Shown: positions 23,126 through 31,382 of the stretch, piece after piece
How positions within the stretch are numbered: the first letter of the stretch is position 1
Layout: every line of letters begins with the position of its first letter
From: a bacterium
GTDB lineage: Bacteria; Planctomycetota; UBA1135; GCA-002686595
DNA: 32,755 bases
NCBI GenBank assembly: GCA_024226735.1
Contig: JAAELL010000296.1
Span: 1-32,755 of the forward strand
Reading direction: 5' to 3'
Notes under the pieces: generated by a model
Database searches by the model: none
What the model was told of the DNA's origin: nothing
What the model saw: the letters and a program-made list of their open reading frames with translations, nothing else
Program-made: the position numbers and the translations under genes

Positions 23126-23896
23126 ATGGGCGGCTGGCGAATGCTACGGGAGCTGAAACGCGATGCCCTCGGCCGCGTCGAGCTGCTCGAGGGGCCGGGA
23201 GGGCGCGTCGTGCGCCGCGTCGCGTGCGGCTCCCGCATCCCCGGCTCGCGGTGGGCGGCGCGCCATCTCATGGAACGTGAACGGCGTGCGCTCCAGAGCC
23301 TCGGCGGCATGGACGCGGTCCCGCACTTGCCCGAGGGCTCCCAGGCCGCCGCCGTGCCCTCCGCGGACGGCCGCCCGCCGCGTGCTGCGGACGTCCTGGT
23401 GCGCTCGTACATCGCGGGTGAGCCCCTGCACCGCGCAAGTACCCTGCCCGTCGATTTCTTCGACCGGCTCGACGAGCTCGTCCAGCTCGTGCACGCACGC
23501 GGCGTGTGCCACAACGACCTGCACAAAGAGCAGAACGTCGTCGTGCGCGCCGACGGCCGTCCGGCCCTGATCGACTTTCAGCTCGCGAGCTACCACGCAT
23601 CCGGCTCGCGCAAGTTCGCCGCGCGCGTGCACGACGACCTGCGGCACGTCCAGAAGCACCGGCGGCGCTACACGCGCGACGGGCGTGGGCCGGAGGCGGC
23701 CGGCGTCGCGCACGGGGCCGGTCTCGGCAAGCGGCGCACCCTCATCGCGCGCGCGTGGCGGCGGGGCGTCAAGCCCGTGTACGTCTTCGTGACGCGCCGC
23801 CTCCTGCGCACGCGGGATGGGGAGGAGCGGCGTCCGAGCAGCGGGCCGTGGCCGGAGTGGGTCGAGCCGGTGGGGCCCTCGGCGCGTGAGCGATGA
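23126..23896 (+). CDS. RIO1-like / lipopolysaccharide-kinase-like protein kinase, 256 aa
   Basis: The catalytic loop reads VCHNDLHKEQN (H129, D131, N137) and the metal loop LIDFQLAS (D150). So the key kinase residues are present, with DFQ in place of DFG. The downstream HDDLRHVQKHRRRYT and a basic C-terminal segment VKPVYVFVTRRLL match a bacterial family annotated as RIO1-type or LPS-core-type kinases. A phosphate acceptor on an envelope sugar or a small molecule is as likely as a protein. The start at 23126 is fixed by the short divergent gap to the ABC ATPase gene. Longer in-frame upstream sequence overlaps that gene and is rejected. Confidence 0.75.
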   Translation: MGGWRMLRELKRDALGRVELLEGPGGRVVRRVACGSRIPGSRWAARHLMERERRALQSLGGMDAVPHLPEGSQAAAVPSADGRPPRAADVLVRSYIAGEPLHRASTLPVDFFDRLDELVQLVHARGVCHNDLHKEQNVVVRADGRPALIDFQLASYHASGSRKFAARVHDDLRHVQKHRRRYTRDGRGPEAAGVAHGAGLGKRRTLIARAWRRGVKPVYVFVTRRLLRTRDGEERRPSSGPWPEWVEPVGPSARER

Positions 23897-23990
23897 GCTG
23901 ACCTCTCGGGAAGGAGTGTCCTTTGCGGGAAGAGCCCCACGCATCGCGCGTCGGAGATCCTGCCCAAGAAACACTGCCAGATGCTGCCAG

Positions 23991-24839
23991 ATGAGGTCCG
24001 TCATGCATTCGATCCTGCTCCCTTCCCTCCTCGCCCTCGCTCCGTTCGCTGCTTTCGCGCGCGCCCAGGATCCGCTGCCCCAGGCACCGGTGGGGTACAC
24101 GGCGCCCAAGCTCGAGCTGCAGTCCGCGCGCCAGGCGAGCGCGTTCCTGCACGCGCGCCTGGTCGAGTTCGCGATCGAGCGCGGGGACGTGTGGCTCGCC
24201 GGGGCGTACGAGCTGCCGGGCAAGGCCAAGGAGCTGCCGGCGACCTTCGAGGTGCACGAGGTCGCGGCGTCGTTCCGCCCCAAGCGCAAGCCCGATGACG
24301 TGGCCCTCGTCCAAATGAAGATCGATCTCGAGGTCACCGCGAAGGGCGGCGCCGTGCAGGCGACGCGACTGTTCGAGGACTTCAAGAAGAGTCTCGCCGC
24401 GTCCAAGCAGGTGCGCGAGATCGGCCAGGCGAAGAGCGAGGAGACGCGCGAGGGCGGCGCGGTGCGGTGGCGATCGTTGAAGATGATGTTCGACGTGAGC
24501 ACCGCCAGGATCCGGCGCGAACCGGTGGCGGAGGAAGCTGTCACGACGTTCCTGCGCATGTGCGCCGTGGACGACAAGGCTGCGCTCGGTGCGATCGAGA
24601 TCACGCCCAAGAGCAAGGCGCTCGCGCGCGGCGTGACGCTGCAGAGCTACCGCGTCGCGTCGCGCGACAAGCGCGCGGCGTTCGACCTCGAGCGCCTGCG
24701 CGCGTTCGCCCGTGCCGTCGAGACACAGAGTCGCGACCTCTTCATCACCGACTGGAGGTTGAAGCCGGTCGTGGGGGAGGACGGCGAGCGCGTCGGTTGG
24801 GGACTCGACCTCACCGTCGGCCGGATCGAGCGAGATTGA
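23991..24839 (+). CDS. Exported hypothetical protein, 282 aa
   Basis: A signal peptide is evident (MHSILLPSLLALAPFAAFAR, ending before AQDPLP). ATG 23991 and ATG 24003 are both possible starts. The mature part is charged, mixed alpha/beta, with repeated Lys-rich stretches (FEDFKKSLAASKQVREIGQA) and a C-terminal WRLKPVVGEDGERVGWGLDL. I do not recognise a family. The amphipathic order and size loosely recall PilO/GspM-type assembly proteins, but it lacks their N-terminal membrane anchor. Its 3' end overlaps the convergent amidotransferase gene by 29 bp. Confidence 0.65.
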   Translation: MRSVMHSILLPSLLALAPFAAFARAQDPLPQAPVGYTAPKLELQSARQASAFLHARLVEFAIERGDVWLAGAYELPGKAKELPATFEVHEVAASFRPKRKPDDVALVQMKIDLEVTAKGGAVQATRLFEDFKKSLAASKQVREIGQAKSEETREGGAVRWRSLKMMFDVSTARIRREPVAEEAVTTFLRMCAVDDKAALGAIEITPKSKALARGVTLQSYRVASRDKRAAFDLERLRAFARAVETQSRDLFITDWRLKPVVGEDGERVGWGLDLTVGRIERD

Positions 24840-25407
24840 CGCCGGCGAGGAAGTTCGCGAGCAGCGCGCGCCCTCCCGACTCGACGCACAGGATCGACTC
24901 GGGGTGGAATTGCACGCCCTCGAGTGGGCGCTCGCGATGCCGCAGGGCCATGATCTCGCCGTCGGGCCCGCGGGCGCTGACTTCGAGGCCCTCGGGCAGC
25001 GTGTCCTCGTCGACGGCGAGCGAGTTGTAGCGCGCGAATGCGACCGGAGAGGGGAGGCCGCTGAAGACCCCGCGGCGGTCGTGCGTGACGGGGCGGGTCA
25101 TGCCGTGCACGAGCTCACGCGAGCGCACGAGCGCGCCGCCGAAGGCCGTCGCGAGCGCCTGGTGTCCCAGGCACACGCCGAGCATAGGCACGTCGCGTGA
25201 CAGCTCGCGCACGACCTCTTCGGTGCAGCCGCCATCCGCCGGCACGCCCGGGCCCGGGCCGAGGACGATCGCGCGCGGAGCCCGTGCGGCGACGTCGGAG
25301 GAGCTCACGCGGTCGGAGCGGACGACGTGGACGTCGGCCTCGAGCTCCATCAGCACCTGGGCGATGTTGAACGTGAACGAGTCGCGATTGTCGAGCAGGA
25401 CGATCAC
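24811..25407 (-). CDS. trpG: Glutamine amidotransferase, anthranilate/aminodeoxychorismate synthase component II, 198 aa
   Basis: The class I amidotransferase triad is intact: GVCLGHQ (Cys 79) and GVQFHPES (His 168, Glu 170). The opening VIVLLDNRDSFTFNIAQVL and the segment IVLGPGPGVPADGG are typical of TrpG/PabA. The subunit releases ammonia from glutamine for chorismate amination in tryptophan or folate synthesis. A GTG at 25407 is the best start, since upstream in-frame residues do not resemble the family. No component I gene (trpE/pabB) is adjacent, so TrpG versus PabA cannot be decided. It is divergent from trkA, with 80 bp between the starts. Confidence 0.85.
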   Translation of the reverse strand: MIVLLDNRDSFTFNIAQVLMELEADVHVVRSDRVSSSDVAARAPRAIVLGPGPGVPADGGCTEEVVRELSRDVPMLGVCLGHQALATAFGGALVRSRELVHGMTRPVTHDRRGVFSGLPSPVAFARYNSLAVDEDTLPEGLEVSARGPDGEIMALRHRERPLEGVQFHPESILCVESGGRALLANFLAGVNLARSGRR

Positions 25408-25487
25408 GCGCGGAGTGTAGTCGGGCGGCCCAGAATCCGGTTCGCGTCCTGGCTCTTTCGCCCGCCGATGGCCTATCGTTCCGGGCA

Positions 25488-26822
25488 ATGAACATCGTCA
25501 TCGTGGGAGCCGGCGAGGTCGGCCAACACCTGGCGGGCATGCTGTCCCGGGAGGAGCACGCTGTGTCGGTCGTCGACCCCGACCCGGCGAAGGCGCGGCG
25601 CATGACCGAGTCGCTCGACGTCCAGGCGCTCGTGGGGGACGGCACGCGCGCGGACGTCCTGACGCAGGCGGGCGCCTCCAAGGCGGACCTCGTCGTCGCT
25701 GTCTCGGATGACGACCGCGTCAACATGCTCGCGTCGGTGATCTCCAAGCGCCTCGGCGCCCAGCGCGTGATCCTGCGGCTCAAGGACACCGCGCGCCTCG
25801 CGGGCTACCGCTACTTCTACAAGTCGGTGCTCGGCTTCGACGTCGTCCTCTCCACCGAAGACCTGGCGGCGGAGGAGATCCTCTCGACCGTGCGCGAGCG
25901 CCATGCGCTCGAGGTCGAGACGTTCGCCGACGGCCGCGTACAGCTGCGGCGCCTGCGGATGCGCGAGGAGAGCGAGCTGACGAGCGAGCCGATCCAGAGC
26001 CTGCGCATCCCCGCCGGAGTCCTGATCGTCGCGGTCTCGCGCAAGGACGACTTCTTCGTCCCATCGGGCGAGGACGAGCTGCGGGTCGGCGATCAGATCT
26101 ACACGATCGGCAAGGCCGCCGACCTCGACGCGTTCGAGCGCATGGCGGGCGAGAAGTCGGTCTGGGACCGCAGCGTCGTGATCATGGGAGCCGGCGGCAT
26201 CGGGCGCGAGATCGCGAAGAAGCTGTCGGGGACGCCGGGCGTCTCGATTCGCCTGATCGAGCGCGACGCGCCGCGCGCCAAGGCCCTCGCTTCCGAGGTG
26301 CCGGGCGAGGTGATGATCCTCGTCGGCGATGCGACGGATCTCGACCTCTTGCTCGAGGAGCGCATCGGCGACGCGAACGTGTTCATCGCCACGACCGACG
26401 ACGACGAGAACAACATGGTCGCCTGCCAGCTCGCCCGGTCGCTCGGCGTCGAGCGCACGGTGGCCATGGTCAACAAGGCGTCCTACCGCCAGATCTACGA
26501 CCTCCTCGGGATCGACCAGGCGATCTCGCCGCGCATTTTGTGCGCCAACTCGATCCTGCGCTTCGTGCGCTCCGGTTCGCCCTCGGCGATCTCCGTGATC
26601 GGCGACGGGAAGGCTGAAGTTCTCGAGCTGCGCGCGGACTTGAAGGGCAGCGTCAAGATCAAGGCGCTCGAGCTGCCCCGCGGGGCGGTCATCGGCGCCC
26701 TCGTGCGCGGCGATTCCGTCAAGATTCCGACGGGGGACAGCACGGTCGAGAGTGGCGACCAGGTGATCGTCTTCACGTTGCCCGAGAACCTCGAACAGGT
26801 CGAGCGGATCTTCCGTGGTTGA
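25488..26822 (+). CDS. trkA: Trk potassium uptake system, NAD-binding peripheral subunit TrkA, 444 aa
   Basis: Two tandem RCK units are visible. Each has a nucleotide-binding glycine motif (IVGAGEVGQHLA at 4-15; IMGAGGIGREIA at about 229-240) and an acidic strand end (VVDPD; LIERD). Each is followed by a TrkA-C-type ligand domain. The length equals that of E. coli-type TrkA. The protein gates the TrkH channel in response to nucleotides. The start is set by MNIVIVGAGEVG. It precedes trkH on the same strand by 93 bp, forming a complete minimal potassium uptake unit. Confidence 0.95.
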   Translation: MNIVIVGAGEVGQHLAGMLSREEHAVSVVDPDPAKARRMTESLDVQALVGDGTRADVLTQAGASKADLVVAVSDDDRVNMLASVISKRLGAQRVILRLKDTARLAGYRYFYKSVLGFDVVLSTEDLAAEEILSTVRERHALEVETFADGRVQLRRLRMREESELTSEPIQSLRIPAGVLIVAVSRKDDFFVPSGEDELRVGDQIYTIGKAADLDAFERMAGEKSVWDRSVVIMGAGGIGREIAKKLSGTPGVSIRLIERDAPRAKALASEVPGEVMILVGDATDLDLLLEERIGDANVFIATTDDDENNMVACQLARSLGVERTVAMVNKASYRQIYDLLGIDQAISPRILCANSILRFVRSGSPSAISVIGDGKAEVLELRADLKGSVKIKALELPRGAVIGALVRGDSVKIPTGDSTVESGDQVIVFTLPENLEQVERIFRG

Positions 26823-26915
26823 AGCGCACGCCGTTCGGTGTCGAGGTGCGCGCCCACGACGCGCGCTGGGGAGCCCATCAGGAACAGTGCAGGATAGACC
26901 CGGTCAGGAGAGCAG

Positions 26916-28430
26916 TTGAACCTACGCGCAGTTGGACGGATGCTCGGCATCGTGCTGCTGTTGATGGCGGGCTTCCTGCTCGTCCCAACGGCGGTAGGCG
27001 CGATCTACGGCGAGTGGCGGCCGGTCGTCGCGTTCATCGCCTCCGCCGTGATCGTGGCGCTCCTCGGGGGGCTGGCGGCGTGGCTCTTCCGCGGGAGCAC
27101 GCTGACGCGCGACGGGCGCCACGACTATTTCCGCCGCGAGGGGCTGGCGGTCGTCGGTCTGTCCTGGCTGGTCGGATCGTTCGCAGGAGCGATTCCCTAT
27201 CTGTTCACCGGCACGTTCACCTCGGGCGTCGACGCGTTCTTCGAGGCGGCGTCCGGGCTGACGACGACGGGATCGACGGTGATGCAGCCCGAGCAGATCG
27301 ACGCCATGTCGCGCTCGATCGCGTTCTGGCGCTCGTTCACCCACTGGCTCGGCGGCTTCGGCATCGTCATGGTGTTCGTCGTGCTGTTCCCGACCGGTGG
27401 GCGGGCCCTCTTCCGGTCCGAGATCCCCGGCATCGCGCGCGAGGCGGGACACCAGCGCGTGCGCGACAGCGCGCTCGCCTTGATGCGCACCTACGTCCTC
27501 ATCAGCGTCATCGAGTACGTGCTGCTATTGGCGGCGGGCATGAACGCCTTCGACGCGGCGATCCACACCTTCGGCACGATCGCGACAGGCGGGTTCTCGA
27601 ACCACTCCGCCAGCGTCGCGGCGTTCGATTCCGTGCCGATCGAGATGATCATCACGCTCTTCATGTGGATCTGCGGGTTCAACTTCGCGATCTACGAGAC
27701 GCTGCTGCGCGTCGGACCGCGCCCGGCGTGGCGAACGCTCGTCGGATCGACCGAGGCGCGCCTCTACGCCGGAATCACGATCGCGGCGACGCTCGTGATC
27801 GGCGCGACGCTCTGGTTCTGGGGCGGGAGCAACGGGGCGCTCGCCGAGGGGGCTCCGAAGGACTATCGGGCGTTCGGCGACGCGATGCGCGACAGCGTGT
27901 TCCAGGTCGTGTGTCTGCAGACGAGCACCGGCTACGGCACGGCGGACTACGACCAGTGGCCGCACGTGTGCCGCGTAATCTTGATGCTCCTGGCGACGAT
28001 GGGCGCTTGCGCGGGCTCGACCGGTGGCGGCATCAAGGTCGTGCGGATCCTGATCGTCGGCAAGGCGGCCCTCAATGGCGTGCGGCGTTTCGTGCGCCCG
28101 CGCGCGATCGCTTCGGTGCGCGTCGACGACCAGGCGCTGGACGAGGGCGTCGTGTCCTCGGTCACCGGCTACTTCGGGCTATGGGTGCTCGTCTTCGGGT
28201 TCGGCACGCTGTTCGTGGCCAGCTTCAACTACGACGCGTTGACCTCGGCGACCGCCGTTCTGGCGACCCTGAACAACATCGGGCCAGGGATGGGTCTCGT
28301 CGGGCCCTCTTGCAACTTCGGACACTTTCCGGACCTGGTGAAGTTGCTCTTGTCCGTGATGATGATTCTCGGACGGCTCGAGTTCTACGCGTTCGTGGCG
28401 CTCTTGGTGCCCGGATTCTGGCGCCGGTAG
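26916..28430 (+). CDS. trkH: Trk potassium uptake system, membrane subunit TrkH, 504 aa
   Basis: The four pore-loop repeats of the SKT channel fold are recognisable: ASGLTTTGST, TIATGGFSNH, STGYGTADY and LNNIGPGMG. HWLGGFGIVM and CAGSTGGGIKVVRI, both characteristic of TrkH/KtrB, are also present. About ten or more hydrophobic helices span the protein. A TTG at 26916 preceded by AGGAG with 5-nt spacing is the likely start. ATG 26940 is the alternative and would shorten the first segment. It follows trkA directly. Its last 46 bp overlap the end of the convergent histidine kinase gene. Confidence 0.95.
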   Translation: MNLRAVGRMLGIVLLLMAGFLLVPTAVGAIYGEWRPVVAFIASAVIVALLGGLAAWLFRGSTLTRDGRHDYFRREGLAVVGLSWLVGSFAGAIPYLFTGTFTSGVDAFFEAASGLTTTGSTVMQPEQIDAMSRSIAFWRSFTHWLGGFGIVMVFVVLFPTGGRALFRSEIPGIAREAGHQRVRDSALALMRTYVLISVIEYVLLLAAGMNAFDAAIHTFGTIATGGFSNHSASVAAFDSVPIEMIITLFMWICGFNFAIYETLLRVGPRPAWRTLVGSTEARLYAGITIAATLVIGATLWFWGGSNGALAEGAPKDYRAFGDAMRDSVFQVVCLQTSTGYGTADYDQWPHVCRVILMLLATMGACAGSTGGGIKVVRILIVGKAALNGVRRFVRPRAIASVRVDDQALDEGVVSSVTGYFGLWVLVFGFGTLFVASFNYDALTSATAVLATLNNIGPGMGLVGPSCNFGHFPDLVKLLLSVMMILGRLEFYAFVALLVPGFWRR

Positions 28431-31330
28431 GCCTGAGGATCCGGTAAGGCGGCCGCCGTCGCATTCCAGGGCAGGCGATCGAACTCCATGCGGCAGACGA
28501 TGCCGCGCTCGTGGCTTTCGAAGTGGAGCTCACCGCCGAGCTCGTGTTCGACGCAGCCGCGGATCAGGCGCAGGCCGACCCCTTCTTCGAGCGGTCCGGG
28601 ATCGGGAGCAGGGCCGTCGCGGTCCTCGTGCCAGGTGATCGCCATGTGTCCCGCGCGCTCGCTCTCGGTGCGTATCGTGACGCTGCCGCCGGGCGTGGCC
28701 AGAGCGCCGTGGGCCAGCGCATTGGCGGCGAGCTCGTGCAGGCAGAGAGCGAGCGCGGTACACATGCGCGCGGGGATCGGAAGCGGACTGTGCTGCAGAA
28801 CGATCTCGTGCGTGCCGCGCGCGAGGTACGGGGCGAGAATCGGACGCGCTAGCTCGTCCATCGTCAGCGACGTCCAGTGGGCCGCGGCGAGCGAACGGTG
28901 CGCCAAGGCCAGGGCCCGCACGCGGGCTGCGACCAACGCGCAGAAGACCTCGACGGACTCGGGGGCGGACCTGCGCGTCATCTCCAACAGGGAGAGGACG
29001 ACCCCCAGGTTGTTTTTCACGCGGTGATCCAGCTCGTCCATCATGCGCTGCACGCGCTGCTCGCTCGCGGTGCGCTCGCTGACCTCACGCACGAGAGCCT
29101 CGACGCGGTCGTGTTGCCGGTGCGACCGTAGGCGGATGGCGAGCACGGCCGCGAGCAGTAGGCCTCCGGCGACGCTGATGCGGAAGCCGAGCGTCTCGAA
29201 GAACCTGGCGATCACCTCGAACGTGACGCTCGTCGGATTTTCGCTCCACGCGCTGTGGGGGCTCGCAGAGGCGACGTGGAAGACGTAGCGGCCGGGCGGG
29301 ACGTTCGTGAAGATGGCCGTCCTGCGTCCGCCGACGTCGTGCCAGTCGTCGTCGAAGCCCTCCAGGAAGTAGCGGAAGCGCACGTCTTCCGGATTGACGA
29401 GGCTGACGCCCGAGTAGCGGATCTCGAGGTCGGCGCCGCCGCCCTCGACGGAGATCGGCTCCTGCATGACGCTGCGCTCCTCGTCGTTCACGAGCACGGT
29501 CGTGACGCGCGTGCGCGGAGCCGCCAGCGGCGGTGGAACGCCGCCCGTGTGCACGGCGACCAGACCACGGACGGTCGGGAGCCAAAGCGTGCCGCCGTCG
29601 TCGACGCAGTAGGACGGCTCGGCGCCGCCGTTGGCCTCGGGGGTCGCGATGGGGGAGCAAGCGACCGTCGCGCTCTTGTCCAGCGCGCACGCCGTCAACG
29701 CGCCCGCGTGCACGCGGAACAGGCCGCGGTTGCTGTTGATCCAGAACCAGCCCTCGCGCTCGTAGATGCACGAGATCGAATTGTCGAAGAGGCCCTGCTC
29801 CTTCGTGATCCGCGTGAACGCGCCATCGCGCAACAGAGCGAGTCCTCCGCCGTAGGTTCCGAACCAGACGTCGCCGTTCGGCATGGGGTGGATCACGCGC
29901 ACCGGGCCGCGCGGAAGGCCGTCTGCGATGGTGAAGGCGCTGATGTCCGCACCCGCGACCCGCCCCGCGCCGCCCGCTCCCCCAAACCAGATCGCTCCGT
30001 CCGAGACTTGGGAGATCGTGTGAATCTCGCCGGTCAGATGGGCGGGGCGGCAGACCGTACGGAAAGCTTGCTCGTCCTCGTCGTACCTGAGCAGAGCCGT
30101 GCCCGCGCCCGCCCAGATGCCGCCCGTGCTGTCCTCGAAGATCACTTGCGAACGGTCGGAGCCGATCGGGTGTTCCACGGTCTCGTCCTCGCGCGTGTGC
30201 CGGATCTGGCCGAGGGACCCGATCCAGAGCTCGCCCGTGCTGGAGCGCAGGATCGCGCGCGCCTCGCGCATCTCGGCCAGGAGCTCGAACTCGCCCCCGG
30301 CGTAGCGGTAGACACCCGCGCTCGGAAACGTCGCCAGCACCGAGCCGTCCGTGTCGAGGCACACCGAAAGGGCGCCGGTGCTGTCCGATGGTAGGTGCTT
30401 CTCGAGGGCCGGACTCTCCCGCAGGCGCACGAGGCCGTGGATGTCGGTGCCGATCCAGGTGTTCCCTTCCCGGTCCCCGTACACGCAGCGCATCCTGCCC
30501 CATGGACCCTCGAGGGTGTGCAGGTCTTGGGCCTCGTCCACCACGGCCAGGCCTTCCTGGCCGGCCAGCCAGAGCGTGCCGTCGTCGCGGGCGAGGATGC
30601 TGCGGCACGCCGTGATGGGCGAGGCGAATAGCTCGGGCTCTGCATCCGTGAGGACGTGCGTCTGCGTCGACGTCCCGATCAGGATCGAGCCGTCCGCGCG
30701 CTCGCTGATCGAGAGGACACCGCGCGGGCCCTCGTGCTCGCGCGCGACGCCTGCGTCGAGAACGCCGACCCCCGCGCTCGTACCGAACCAGATCCGGTTG
30801 CGCGAGTCGCAGAAGATGGCCTGGGAGTCGACATCGACTCCGACGGGGATCTCGACGAAGCGTTCCGCGTCGTAGCGTAGAAGACGATGGCTCTGGACGG
30901 CCCAGATGCGCCGGTCGTGATCCTCGGTCAGAGCCCAGATGGGGCGTCGTGGGTCCTCGGGCACTTCGATGCACTGGAACACACCGCGCACGTGCGTCGA
31001 GATTCCCTCCGTCGTCGCGATCCACAGCTTCGCGGCGGAGCATTCCTGCAGGTCGAGGATGCGGTCGCTCGCGAGCGCCGCTGTGTTCGCGATGTCGAAG
31101 ACCTGGAAGTCCACACCGTCGAAGCGTGCCAGTCCGCCGAAGGTGCCGACCCACAGGTACCCGTCGGCCGTCTGCTCGATCGATGTGACCGTGTGTTGCG
31201 GCAGCCCGTGTGCCGTCGTCCAGAGCGTCGTCTTGTACCGGTAGCCGTTTCCTCCGGCCAGTAGTCCCGGCCCTTGAAAAGGCAGCGAGATGCAAGCTAG
31301 TAACGTGAGAGTCGTAGTGGGAAAAACCAT
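28385..31330 (-). CDS. Sensor histidine kinase with two-component beta-propeller, Y_Y_Y and HisKA_2 domains, 981 aa
   Basis: The start at MVFPTTTLTLLAC (31330) gives a signal peptide. Residues of about 30-630 hold many propeller blades of the reg_prop type (SADGYLWVGTFGGLARFDG-like, DRNRIWFGTSAGVGVL-like, MPNGDVWFGTYGGGLALLRD). A Y_Y_Y module (FRYFLEGFDDDWHDVGGRRT) and a membrane helix (ISVAGGLLLAAVLAI) follow. The kinase part has the HisKA_2 box ELDHRVKNNLGVVL with phospho-acceptor His 769, an N-box CLHELAANALAHGA and a G-box GVGLRLI. Blades sense an extracytoplasmic ligand, often glycans. No receiver domain or adjacent response regulator is present. It is divergent from the PmoA-family gene and overlaps the 3' end of trkH by 46 bp. 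Confidence 0.9.
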   Translation of the reverse strand: MVFPTTTLTLLACISLPFQGPGLLAGGNGYRYKTTLWTTAHGLPQHTVTSIEQTADGYLWVGTFGGLARFDGVDFQVFDIANTAALASDRILDLQECSAAKLWIATTEGISTHVRGVFQCIEVPEDPRRPIWALTEDHDRRIWAVQSHRLLRYDAERFVEIPVGVDVDSQAIFCDSRNRIWFGTSAGVGVLDAGVAREHEGPRGVLSISERADGSILIGTSTQTHVLTDAEPELFASPITACRSILARDDGTLWLAGQEGLAVVDEAQDLHTLEGPWGRMRCVYGDREGNTWIGTDIHGLVRLRESPALEKHLPSDSTGALSVCLDTDGSVLATFPSAGVYRYAGGEFELLAEMREARAILRSSTGELWIGSLGQIRHTREDETVEHPIGSDRSQVIFEDSTGGIWAGAGTALLRYDEDEQAFRTVCRPAHLTGEIHTISQVSDGAIWFGGAGGAGRVAGADISAFTIADGLPRGPVRVIHPMPNGDVWFGTYGGGLALLRDGAFTRITKEQGLFDNSISCIYEREGWFWINSNRGLFRVHAGALTACALDKSATVACSPIATPEANGGAEPSYCVDDGGTLWLPTVRGLVAVHTGGVPPPLAAPRTRVTTVLVNDEERSVMQEPISVEGGGADLEIRYSGVSLVNPEDVRFRYFLEGFDDDWHDVGGRRTAIFTNVPPGRYVFHVASASPHSAWSENPTSVTFEVIARFFETLGFRISVAGGLLLAAVLAIRLRSHRQHDRVEALVREVSERTASEQRVQRMMDELDHRVKNNLGVVLSLLEMTRRSAPESVEVFCALVAARVRALALAHRSLAAAHWTSLTMDELARPILAPYLARGTHEIVLQHSPLPIPARMCTALALCLHELAANALAHGALATPGGSVTIRTESERAGHMAITWHEDRDGPAPDPGPLEEGVGLRLIRGCVEHELGGELHFESHERGIVCRMEFDRLPWNATAAALPDPQAYRRQNPGTKSATNA

Positions 31331-31382
31331 GCTCGCGACCTCGGGCAAAGTCCGACCGACGGGGCGACGCAAAAAACTCTGC

